A program made the translations under genes and the position numbers. A stretch of DNA of 64,000 bases from Coemansia sp. RSA 487 (taxonomy: Eukaryota > Kickxellomycota > Kickxellomycetes > Kickxellales > Kickxellaceae): positions 16,865-80,864 of the forward strand of contig JANBRJ010000080.1 in the NCBI GenBank assembly GCA_027577595.1, written 5' to 3'. The notes under the pieces were generated by a model. It saw nothing but the letters and a program-made list of their open reading frames with translations, made no database searches and had not been told where the DNA came from. Shown here piece after piece: positions 39,596 through 49,005 of this stretch (the stretch's first letter is position 1; each line of letters begins with the position of its first letter).

Positions 39596-40579
39596 TGTAT
39601 AGATATTGGCTCCAAATAGGGTGTGTGGATATAGAGACAAATTGTAATTAAGAACGAAAAGAACTAATTATCGATAATGGCCAGCTTGGTAAAAAAACAA
39701 TCCCTCTTTGCGGAGTTTTCCGCTTTTGCCTGGCGACTGGATACAACCATTATAAATCCAAACGCATTTTCTTCAAGACTGCAATAAAACCATGAGAAAT
39801 TCAAATGCGGGTAACAGATTGGGTGCCAGCAGCTGTGTGTATGCTGCATATGCTGTCGATCAAGGATCATCTTTAACAACAGGTTGCGATGTGGTGGTGA
39901 TGATAAACATCTATAATATTGCTGGTGATTATAACAGGTTCATAGATTAAAAACGTGGTTTATATTGAAAACATTATAGTTGTAGACAATAATGGAAAAT
40001 GTGCTAGTTCAACAATTTTCATGCTTAAATTGAAGAGACGGGAAATATAATGAAGGACGAAATTCACGCTAAAACTCCAGGATTTTCAACTTACAATCAA
40101 GGATGCATGATAAAACCCTAAATTAAAAGACTGCTCCTTGAAGCCAGATCTTTGGGAATACTGCAAAACAAATGAATGGGCGGGGTTGCTCTGTGTGTTA
40201 TCTCAGAAACAAGCATGTAAGAGCATGCAAGGATCAGGATACGCACAACGTTGTGCCAAATCCCAGTCTCCACAACAAATAGCAAACAGATATGCTTCCG
40301 TCTGAACAGCAGCAATAGGAACCCCGGGACTGCACTGTCTTCTTCCACAAGGGTTGGATACGGACATACCTTTATTCTGCATGTGTAATTGGTACTGCCA
40401 ACTGCTTCCCCCCTAGCAATTACTGTCAAGTATGGCGAAATATCCTCGAGGGACTCCATAATGGTATAAATGGCAGTCTGGCCGCTTCGACAATGCCCAA
40501 TTGTTCTATGCTCTATTCCCTTCTTTCTGTCTGTCTTTCTTTCAGAATATCCCAAGTATCGCACACTATAAAAGTAAAT
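39596..40579. promoter_or_regulatory. Divergent region between NmrA-like 3 and OYE genes
   Basis: A 984-bp gap with both promoters. A block at 39825-39862 (CAGCAGCTG, then GCATATGCTGTCGATC) resembles the block upstream of NmrA-like 2. A TATAAAT at 40465-40471 is the likely OYE TATA box. The ATG at 40493 lies too close to it to be a probable start. A minus-strand frame across 40118-41083 is antisense to the OYE gene and is not coding. Confidence 0.5.
40465..40471 (+). promoter_or_regulatory. TATA box (TATAAAT) of the OYE gene
   Basis: TATAAAT lies 115 bp upstream of the preferred start at 40580 and is followed by a pyrimidine-rich stretch. Role inferred from consensus and position. A second TATAAAAG near 40567 sits too close to the ATG to serve it. 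Confidence 0.45.
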
Positions 40580-41833
40580 ATGACTGTTCTCGACGCACAC
40601 ACCTTTTTTCACGAGCAGAATGGCCACGGTCCGGGCTCTGCCGTCCAACCTACCGAGTCCGAAATCTACCAAGGCTTCGCCACAATGACAAGTAACCCTG
40701 ACCCGCTTCCCAAGCTGTTCCAGCCGATGATCATCCGTAGGCTGGCGCTGAAGAATCGTGCCGTTGTCAGTCCTATGGGTATGTGCTCGTCGGCCGATGG
40801 TTTTGCAACCGATTTTCATCTGGTCCACATCGGACAGTACGCCTTGCGCGGCCTCGGTCTGATAATCATGGAAGCCAGCAGTGTGCTTCCTGAAGGCCGT
40901 GTCACAGTTAACTGTATGGGCATTTGGAAGGACGAGCATATTGAGAAGCTTTCGCAGATTGTTAATTTTGCGCATACGAGTAAAGCTGCCATTGGCATCC
41001 AGCTGGCGCACGCTGGTCGTAAGGCCAGCATCACAGTACCCTGGATAATAGGCCCTAGCGGAGCATACGCCAATGCCCAGCACGGCGGATGGCCCGATAG
41101 CGTGGTTGGTCCTTCGGCAGTACCCTACAGCGAAAATTCTTGGATCCCTAAGGAGCTAAGCATCGATGAGATCAAGCACATCCAGCAGTCATTTGCTGAC
41201 GCTGCAGTGCGCGCTGACAAGGCTGGATTTGATGTCATCGAAATCCATGGCGCCCACGGCTATTTGCTTAACGAGTTCCTGTCGCCGATCTCGAACAAAC
41301 GCACCGATAGATATGGTGGGTCATTTGAGAATCGTGCGCGCATGATGGTGGAAACGGTGCGTTGTGTCCGTAAGGTATGGCCTGCGGAGAAACCCCTCTT
41401 TGTACGTCTATCGGTCACTGACTGGGTGGAGCCGAGTGACGAGATCCCAACTGGTGGATGGACCGAAGAAGACAGCGTTGAACTCGCGAAGCTGCTGACT
41501 AGCGAAGGTGTCGATCTCATTGACTGCTCTACAGGAAGTAACAGTCCCAAACAACAGCTTCCGCCACTAGTTCCCGGATACCAAGTATCATTTGCCTCGA
41601 CTATCAAGAAAAATATCCCTGGGATGCTTTCGGGCGCTGTTGGTATTATCACCGATATCAAACAAGCGAACGATGTTCTTGAGGAAGATAATGCCGACCT
41701 TGTCTTCCTTGGTCGCATCTTGCTGCGCAATCCCAATATTGTCCTTAATGGTGCCGCCCAGCTCGGTGTATTTGTCCAGTATCCGCATCAGTACGAAAGA
41801 GGCCGCTACAAGAAACAGCTCACGTTCCTCTAA
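40580..41833 (+). CDS. Old Yellow Enzyme-family NADH:flavin oxidoreductase (YqjM-like)
   Basis: The start is ATG 40580 (MTVLDAHTFFHEQNG), giving 417 residues; an in-frame ATG at 40493 would add 29 residues but abuts the TATA box. The FMN-barrel motifs are present: LFQPMIIRRLALKNRAVVSP, GLGLIIMEASSVLPEGR, GIQLAHAGRKAS, the ligand-binding His pair in IEIHGAHGYLL (H223, H226), and NKRTDRYGGSFENRAR. The His-His pair and overall layout place it with YqjM-type enzymes, which reduce activated C=C bonds. The usual PMCMYS motif reads PMGMCS (residues 65-70), so the redox-active Cys of YqjM is displaced by two. It is divergent from NmrA-like 3. Confidence 0.92.
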   Translation: MTVLDAHTFFHEQNGHGPGSAVQPTESEIYQGFATMTSNPDPLPKLFQPMIIRRLALKNRAVVSPMGMCSSADGFATDFHLVHIGQYALRGLGLIIMEASSVLPEGRVTVNCMGIWKDEHIEKLSQIVNFAHTSKAAIGIQLAHAGRKASITVPWIIGPSGAYANAQHGGWPDSVVGPSAVPYSENSWIPKELSIDEIKHIQQSFADAAVRADKAGFDVIEIHGAHGYLLNEFLSPISNKRTDRYGGSFENRARMMVETVRCVRKVWPAEKPLFVRLSVTDWVEPSDEIPTGGWTEEDSVELAKLLTSEGVDLIDCSTGSNSPKQQLPPLVPGYQVSFASTIKKNIPGMLSGAVGIITDIKQANDVLEEDNADLVFLGRILLRNPNIVLNGAAQLGVFVQYPHQYERGRYKKQLTFL

Positions 41834-42357
41834 ACCAGCGAATGACATTGTCAGCCTCTAAAGACGAATCTTTCTTTTTAATATAGTGTAACATTTGCCC
41901 ACTTGTTTCTTTGCTAACAGTTGCGCGTAGAATATCAGGCAAATCAAGGGACTGCCAATGTTTACTATTATAGATACTCGTTGCATGTCTTTTACTGAAA
42001 TGCAAAACGATGGAAATGCCACAGAAGCATATAACCACTGTTTACAGTAATATGTAATCTACTGTAGCATATTCGATTCTTCGATCAGATCAACTGCTGG
42101 ACCAATCACATTGCACAGCGTTTACTCCAGGAAAATGCAATGTTGACAAGCGCATATTCAAATAGGTATGCTTTGCGACATCGACAAGGGGAGTAAACAG
42201 CTGTTTCTTTTACATTTGGTTCTAATTTTGGCCTTTGGTTTCTCTTTTTTCATTTTTTTTCATTGATTTCTGTTCCTTGTCCAGTATTGTCATTTTCATA
42301 TTCTTTATTTCCCTGGCTTGTCAAAGATAAATCGGCGAAAGTAACGCAAAACAAATA
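41834..42357. other. Intergenic region, OYE 3' flank / SEC21 promoter
   Basis: A gap of 524 bp between two plus-strand genes. T-rich tracts near 42240-42310 precede the coatomer start. No RNA gene or repeat was recognised. Confidence 0.45.
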
Positions 42358-45300
42358 ATGAGCTGGAAAAAGGATGAGGACAGCGGTAAGTGTCCGTTTA
42401 TCGACGGAGATGCACGAATGCAGATAAATAGCGATTGCTAGCCAAATTCACTTTTATACATAGAGAATCTAGCTAGACATGTTTACTTAAAAGACCACTG
42501 GCCAAACTACAAATACCCGTTTTCTACTTGCATCCGCAAACACAAATACTGTAGATGAGCTTGGCGCATTGTTGAATCTGGACCATTCGTCGGTTCTGCA
42601 AGAAGCCCGCGTGTTCAACAAGACACCTATACGCCCGCGCCAGTCGCGCCTGATACTTGCAAAGATCCTGTTTCTGCTGTACCGCGGCGACTCGATACCA
42701 ACCGAAGATGCAACAAACCTGTTTTTCAGCATCACAAAGTTGTTCCAGTGCAAGGACATGTCGCTGCGGCAGATGGTGTATCTAACGATCAAGGAGCTGT
42801 CGACGATTTCCGAGGACGTGATCATGGTGACAAGCAGCCTTATGAAGGATATGCAGCCCAACTCGGAGATCACCTACCGCGCAAACGCTATCCGTGCTCT
42901 GTGCAAGATAGTCGATCCGTCGATGCTGCCTGGGATTGAGCGACTTATCAAATCAGCTATTGTTGAAAAGTCGCCATCGATTGCTTCGGCAGCATTGGTG
43001 TCGTCGGTGCATCTGTCCAATGACGCCAAAGATGTTGTCCGTCGCTGGGGAAACGAGGCCAACGAGGCACTGAATGGCAAGGCGCTGTCTATGGGCTCGT
43101 CGTTCTTTGGCAGCGGGTCGGCCCAGAACAAACAAGTCGTCTCTACCTCCAATATTGTGCAGTACCATGCAATTGGTCTTTTGTATGCAATTCGCCAGCA
43201 CGACAGGATGGCTGTTTTGAAGCTGGTGCAGACGTTTTCGGGACAGAATAAGGGCGGTGGCTGGATGAGTGGTCCCAGCCCGAAGCTTCGCAGCAACATG
43301 GCGTATGTCATGCTCATTCGCTACGCAGTTCGCGTTATGGAAAGCGACTCTAGCCTTCTTCCGCAGCTGTACGCTCTACTCGAGGAGTGGATGTCCCACA
43401 GCTCCGATATGGTTAGCCTCGAGGCTGCACGCGCTGTTTGCCAGCTCAGGGACGTCTCGTCAGGTCCACTGACGCGGGCAGTTAGCGTGCTGCAAATGTT
43501 CCTTGGATCGCCAAGGGCAACCGCACGTTTTGCGGCTATCCGCACGCTGAATGCTCTTGCGCGCACCCACCCAGAAGCAGTGCAGCCGTGCAACGTCGAC
43601 ATGGAGAGCCTGATCACCGACAAGAACCGTTCGGTCGCTACCTTTGCCATCACTACTTTGCTAAAGACCGGTAACGAGGCTTCTGTCGATCGCCTTATGA
43701 AGCAGATGCAGGGCTTCATGGCTGAAATCAGCGACGAGTTCAAAATCATCATTGCTGAAGCTGTGCGCAGTCTTTGCCGCAAGTTCCCGAGCAAGCATAG
43801 TCTGTTCCTGGGCTTCTTGTCTGGCATTCTTCGCGACGAGGGTGGCTACGACTTTAAGCGCGCTGCGATCGAGGGCATAATCGATCTTGCTAAGAATGTG
43901 CCAGAGTGCAAGGAGCCAGCGCTGGCGCATCTGTGCGAGTTTATCGAGGATTGCGAATTTACAAAGCTTTCAGTGCGGGTGCTCTACTTCCTTGGTGAAG
44001 AGGGCCCGCAGACGGCAAAGCCAACAATGTATATCAGGCACATATACAACCGCGTTGTGTTGGAGAACGCCGTTGTCAGGGCAGCCGCTGTCAATGCATT
44101 GGCCAAGTTTGGAGCATCGTCGCTTGCTGATCCGGCGCTGCAGAAATCTGTTCGCGTGCTGCTCAAGCGCTGCCTTGATGATCGCGACGACGAGGTGCGC
44201 GACCGTGCTGCTTGGGCCTTGCGTATAATGAATGACGAGAGAGCAAAGGACAAGTACGTCCGCGACGACAGCACTTTTGCGCTTGTGGTTCTTGAGCGCA
44301 GGCTTGTCGAGTACTGTGCCGATCCAAATGCGTCTCTTAAGGGCAGGTTTAGCTTTGAGGGCGTGCCACGTATCTCACGCGCACAGGAGGAGGAGTCGCG
44401 GAACCAGGCTCGTCTGGAGAGCATGGATGCGGCTCTGACAGGTACCACAATCAGCGCACCAACATCAAACAGGGCAGCAGGAGCCGGAGGCCTGGATTCT
44501 TCTGAGGCACCTGGTACGCCTACTACTGGCAGAGCGTCTGGGTTTATGGATGTGTTTGAGCAGCAGGCCCAGTACGCGAGCCAGCTCAACGCCATCCCCG
44601 AGATTGCTGCGTTCGGCGACCAGCCTCTTGTGTCATCGCTCAAGCCTGTTGAGCTTACCGAAGCCGAGACCGAGTATGTTGTGCGCTGCATCAAGCACGT
44701 GTATAACGGCCACATTGTATTCCAGTTCGACATCACAAACACCATCCCAGAGCAAGTTCTTGAGCAAGTCGAGGTTGCGATGGAGCCTGATGAGGATATT
44801 GAGGGTGTTTTGGAGCCCGTCGTCGTTGTGCCAGTTCCGGAGCTGAAGTACGACCAGCCAGGCACTGCATACGTGGCGTTTGCGCACACCGATCCCGAAA
44901 CGTTCCCTTCCGTATCGTTCGCATGCACACTCAAGTTTATTGTCAAGGAGTGCGATCCGGATACTGGCGAGCCCGAGGAGGGCGACGAAGGGTTCGACGA
45001 TGAGTACTCCCTGGAGGCGGCGGATCTTGGTGCTGGAGACTTTATGCAGGCAACGTACATTCCAGACTCGCATGCTCTGTGGGAGTCGCTTGGCGAAGAT
45101 GGTGAGGCAATCGAGACGTTTGCGCTGGCGAACTTTGACAGCATCGAGGAATGCATTACCAACGTTGCTGAGCTTCTAGGTATGTGCCCACTTGAAGGAG
45201 CGTTGAAACCCAAGAGCAAAGCAGCACACCAGGCTGTGTTTACGGGCAAGTGGATGGGACGCACAAAGGCCGTGGCCAGAACCAGGATGACGTACCAAAA

Positions 45301-45382
45301 GGGCGCCGGGGTCACAATGGAGCTTGCTGTGCGCAGCGAAGACCAGGGCGTTAGTGAGCTCGTGGTTGCTGCAATCGCTTGA
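42358..45382 (+). CDS. SEC21: Coatomer subunit gamma (COPI)
   Basis: Two coding exons: 42358-42385 (only 28 nt, MSWKKDEDS plus one base) and 42555-45382, together 951 residues. The donor GTAAGT at 42386 and acceptor CTGTAG ending at 42554 restore frame through a GAT codon, yielding EDSDELGALLNLDHSSVLQE, which matches the gamma-COP N-terminus. The first about 560 residues are HEAT/armadillo repeats (SSVLQEARVFNKTPI, MKDMQPNSEITYRANAIRAL). A Ser/Thr/Ala linker at about 640-680 leads to the C-terminal appendage, with EYVVRCIKHVY and VAELLGMCPLEGALKP. Gamma-COP is part of the COPI coat F-subcomplex on Golgi membranes and binds Arf1 and dilysine cargo. Confidence 0.96.
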
Positions 45383-46170
45383 TTTGACGTTTGCCATTTT
45401 CTTCTTCGGTATTACATTTCTATTTCATCCCTTTCTTTATCCTTTGGGAAAAAGAATAACAATGTTCAATTACTATAGCTAAGGTGGTGATGGAGTGAGG
45501 AAATGTTTGGCTTAGTTTGAAACTGGATGCACAATAGCTTATTTGCTATTCCGATAAATTGCCCAGGTATGTTTGCCATTGAAAAAAGAGCAACGCACTC
45601 CTTGCATTCGTGGAATAAGAAACACACTAAAGTCCTGTCATGTCCTGTATCAGTGTATCGCATTTTCTATTAGTTGCAATAGACATGGGCATTGCAACCG
45701 GATTAATCGAATGGAAACATCGCTGCTTTATCACTGTGGGTAGGCACAACATGTCAAAGAAGGCATACATACAAGTAGTATATTCACGACATGAAGAATA
45801 AAAATGATGCTGGGTGTCGTGGACATGGCCAGCATATAAGAGGAGGAAGTAAGAGGGCGCATTTGTTCAGCACCCGTTTTTTCATTCATCTCAACAGTTA
45901 TTAGTCATTGCCCAGTTAAACATAACATATCAAAGAAATGTCTTCATCAAATATCAAATATCTCAAGCTCTACCAAGTCACCACAGAATACACCTGTTCA
46001 TAGTACACATCCAAGCTCTGCCAATATGAGCGACAATGTAGTATGTGGTGCCATATATAGCCTTAAAAGTAGCAACAAGAAAGATCTTCAGAAAACTAGG
46101 TCTTGATATTTTTATGATTCACATTAGCCAAACACCTTGTTCATATTTGCAAAAATAAATAAAATGTAAT
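45383..46170. other. Intergenic region between SEC21 and KBL, with a possible tiny gene
   Basis: A 788-bp gap between convergent genes, so no promoter is required. Yet it holds TATAAG at 45835-45840, a CT-rich tract, and an ATG at 45938 that opens a 21-codon frame (MSSSNIKYLKLYQVTTEYTC) ending at 46003. This may be a short transcribed unit, a pseudogene start, or chance. No homology is recognised. Confidence 0.35.
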
Positions 46171-47529
46171 CTAAATGACGTTCAACTCGCGACCGACTTC
46201 AATAAATGAATCGACAGCGTAGTTGACTTGGTCTGTCGAATGCGCAGCCGAGAGCTGGACCCGTATGCGTGCTTTGTCCTTGGGTACGACAGGGTACGAG
46301 AAGCCAATGACGTAGATTCCACGCGCTAACAGCTTGTCGGCCATTTGCGAGGCGATGCGCGCATCACCAAGCATGACCGGAATAATCGCATGGTCCTTGC
46401 CAGCAAGTATGAACCCAGCGTCCTGCATGCGTGAGCGGAAAAGCGTAGCGTTTGACCAGAGCTGGTCAAGAAGCGGGCTGCGCGTCTTTGCATCGTCGAC
46501 CAAGTCGATGGCGGCGGCGGCGGCGCCGACAACGCTTGGCGCCAGGGTGTTCGAGAAAAGGTAAGGGCGCGACGTGTTTCGCAGCATCGAGATAAGCAGA
46601 GGGTGGCCAGTTGTGTAGCCGCCGGATGCGCCGCCCAGCGCCTTGCCCAGAGTGGAGTTGACAATGTGGACGCGGTCGATGACGCCCCAGTACTCGCCAG
46701 TGCCCCTTCCAGTTTCACCAACGAATCCAGTGGCGTGTGCGTCGTCGACAAGGAGAATCGCGCCATGCTTCTCAACCACGTCGCAGATGTCGCGCAGCGG
46801 GGCGATCTTGCCGTCCATCGAGAACACGCCGTCGGTGACGACCATCTTGACACGACATCCGGCGTCGGCGGCTAGCTGCAGCTGCTGGTCCAGAGCAGCA
46901 ACATCCCCATTGGCATACCTGAATCGTTTTGCCTTGCACAGACGCACGCCATCGATGATGGATGCATGGTTGAGGGAGTCGCTGATAATGGCGTCCTGCT
47001 CGGTGAGCAGCGACTCGAATACTCCGGCGTTGGCGTCGAAGCATGATGCGTACAGGATCGTGTCCCTCGGGCTGGCCGTGCCGTAGAACTCGGAGATCTG
47101 CGACTCTAGCTCCTTGTGGATCGACTGCGTACCGCAGATGAAGCGCACGGAGCTCAGCCCGTTGCCCCACTTGTGCAAGTATTCGTCGGCACGCTGGATC
47201 ACCTCCGGCCTATCCGCCAGCCCAAGGTAGTTGTTTGCGCAGAAATTCAGCACTGGTTTGTCGGCGTCGTTCTGGACCTTAATCGATGAGCTCTGCGGAG
47301 TAGTGATCACCCGCTCAGTCTTGAAGGTGCCCGCACGGCGCATGCCTTCAAGGGCCTGAGAAACACGCTCTTCAAGCGCTTCGGGAAGAGTAGCAAAGCC
47401 TGTGGCTGGTGATGCCAACTCCTGTGTTGCGGAAGACGAGAGACAGCGGGTGGCTTGCTGTAGTGTGCGCAAGGCTGTGGTGCGCTGGAAGATGCGCGCA
47501 AGCGGAGTAGCTGCCGATGCAAAGGACAT
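46171..47529 (-). CDS. KBL: 2-amino-3-ketobutyrate CoA ligase (glycine C-acetyltransferase), mitochondrial
   Basis: A 452-residue protein, ATG start. The first about 40 residues are Arg/Ser/Ala-rich without acids (FQRTTALRTLQQATRCLSSS), a mitochondrial presequence. The rest is an alpha-oxoamine synthase-fold PLP enzyme: NFCANNYLGLADRPEV, FICGTQSIHKELE, SDSLNHASIIDGVRL, VDDAHATGFVG (Asp262 contacts the PLP nitrogen) and STLGKALGGASGGY with Schiff-base Lys296. Sequence detail (CGTQSIHKELE, GRGTGEYWG) favours KBL over 5-aminolevulinate or serine palmitoyl synthases. It converts 2-amino-3-oxobutyrate and CoA to glycine and acetyl-CoA. It is divergent from TDH, which makes its substrate. Confidence 0.94.
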   Translation of the reverse strand: MSFASAATPLARIFQRTTALRTLQQATRCLSSSATQELASPATGFATLPEALEERVSQALEGMRRAGTFKTERVITTPQSSSIKVQNDADKPVLNFCANNYLGLADRPEVIQRADEYLHKWGNGLSSVRFICGTQSIHKELESQISEFYGTASPRDTILYASCFDANAGVFESLLTEQDAIISDSLNHASIIDGVRLCKAKRFRYANGDVAALDQQLQLAADAGCRVKMVVTDGVFSMDGKIAPLRDICDVVEKHGAILLVDDAHATGFVGETGRGTGEYWGVIDRVHIVNSTLGKALGGASGGYTTGHPLLISMLRNTSRPYLFSNTLAPSVVGAAAAAIDLVDDAKTRSPLLDQLWSNATLFRSRMQDAGFILAGKDHAIIPVMLGDARIASQMADKLLARGIYVIGFSYPVVPKDKARIRVQLSAAHSTDQVNYAVDSFIEVGRELNVI

Positions 47530-49005
47530 ATTTTTAACAAAATGGAACTAGAGTGATGTGTCTGGATGAAAAGGAAAAAAAGAGCCAAACACAGATTGCA
47601 GAGAAGAAAAAAGGCGGAATGGGGGTGGGCGTTTCAAAAGGTGTCGTCAGTGGCAACACACAGGGACAGATGAAGTGCAACACAGCAAGCAGGTTTGCCT
47701 TCAAAGATGCACACAAGCATTTCTCCGATCCAAAGCCACACAACAGACTCGAATTCCCACGCAAGACATTTCAAAAAATTATCATTTTTTGAAAGGGCAT
47801 TCATTGCGCAAATGCGGATATGGATGTTTGGCCTCAGTCCTCTGCCCAAAAAAATAATTACGAAACGAAGGATCTGGACGCCAGCCAATTCGGTCAAGTG
47901 TGGGAAAAAATTCTCTCACAATTCTTGGCGGCTTGAAATGTTTGTCACTTTGGATTGCAAGAAAAGTTTCAGAAACGAAAAAAGTGGCAAATATAAAGCA
48001 TCGTGTGTCCTGCGCTCTTGCGCACGGGCCATCTTTTTCTTTTTAGTAAAAATAGCTCCTATTCGTTTTCTTTGTCTATTTATTTATTTAGTTTCTTTTT
48101 GCTTCTTCTGCGCGATACACATTTGGCTCTCTCATAAAAAAACAGGCAAGTAGCGCTGCTACATTATTATAAACAGTTGCAAAATATCTGTGACTCACCC
48201 AGCTGTGCTATGTTTGCCGTGATATAACAGAGATTGTCTTCGAAAGATAGATTTGCAGCGAGTAATTCTCCTTTTGGTATTCAAACGAAACCGCACAATT
48301 AATGCGAATAAGGGGAAAGAGGCCGTATTTTATTTCTCCTTCGTTTGTTTTCCGCTCTTACAGCGCAAAGTATGTGTCATCACGCGCAAACCCCTCTTCT
48401 AGCCCTTGTGTGCATGTTTTAAGTGGTGGTTATTTCTCCGGCGTGTGGTAGGAGTCATCAGCAACTTCTAGGCTTTCTGCACGCCTGGCAGCTAGGGTGG
48501 TTGTGATCCAAAATCCATTCTTTTTCCCATGCAGTTCGAACAATTACTCCTTTTAGATGTCAAAATGGTCCAAACTGAAAGACAAGGCTTTCCAATACCG
48601 TGTTGCCTTTTGGCTTTTCCCATCTTGCTCGAAAACCACCATATACTCTGGCATCGTCGAAAATGCATAAGAAGCAGGTGCCATGGCCTACAAAACAGCG
48701 AAAAAGCAATACTGTCAAATCCGCAACCACTCGTTTCTTCGCAAATCTCGCATTACTAATCTTTTTTTTGGCTGCACATCCCGCGCTATTGGTCACGCAC
48801 ACAAGCAACGACATTTTTTCTCTTCAAACTTGCGTCTCTCGTAGTCCAGATTATTTAAGAGCAACACTGTCCTGCTGCACTTACATCGAGGAAGCTAGCT
48901 GCTCAAATTATTCTCTCCATACTTCCCCTCAAAAGGTCAAGAATTTTGCCATACTCTTAAACTCCGTCGCTTGCAAAGTGCTTCCGCCTAATTCTCATAC
49001 GCAAG
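47530..49005. promoter_or_regulatory. Divergent region shared by KBL and TDH
   Basis: 1476 bp between the start codons of the two threonine-degradation genes, so it contains both promoters and could hold shared control elements. It has a near-palindrome GTAGCGCTGCTAC near 48150-48162, several homopolymer runs and no convincing coding frame. Confidence 0.5.

Noticed and set aside
40118-41083. A 321-codon minus-strand open frame
   Set aside because: It overlaps the start of the OYE gene antisense, and its composition is not protein-like. The plus-strand frame carries all OYE motifs.
44000-45315. A 443-codon minus-strand frame across coatomer gamma
   Set aside because: Ser-rich translation typical of the antisense of a GC-rich gene; the plus strand is clearly coatomer gamma.
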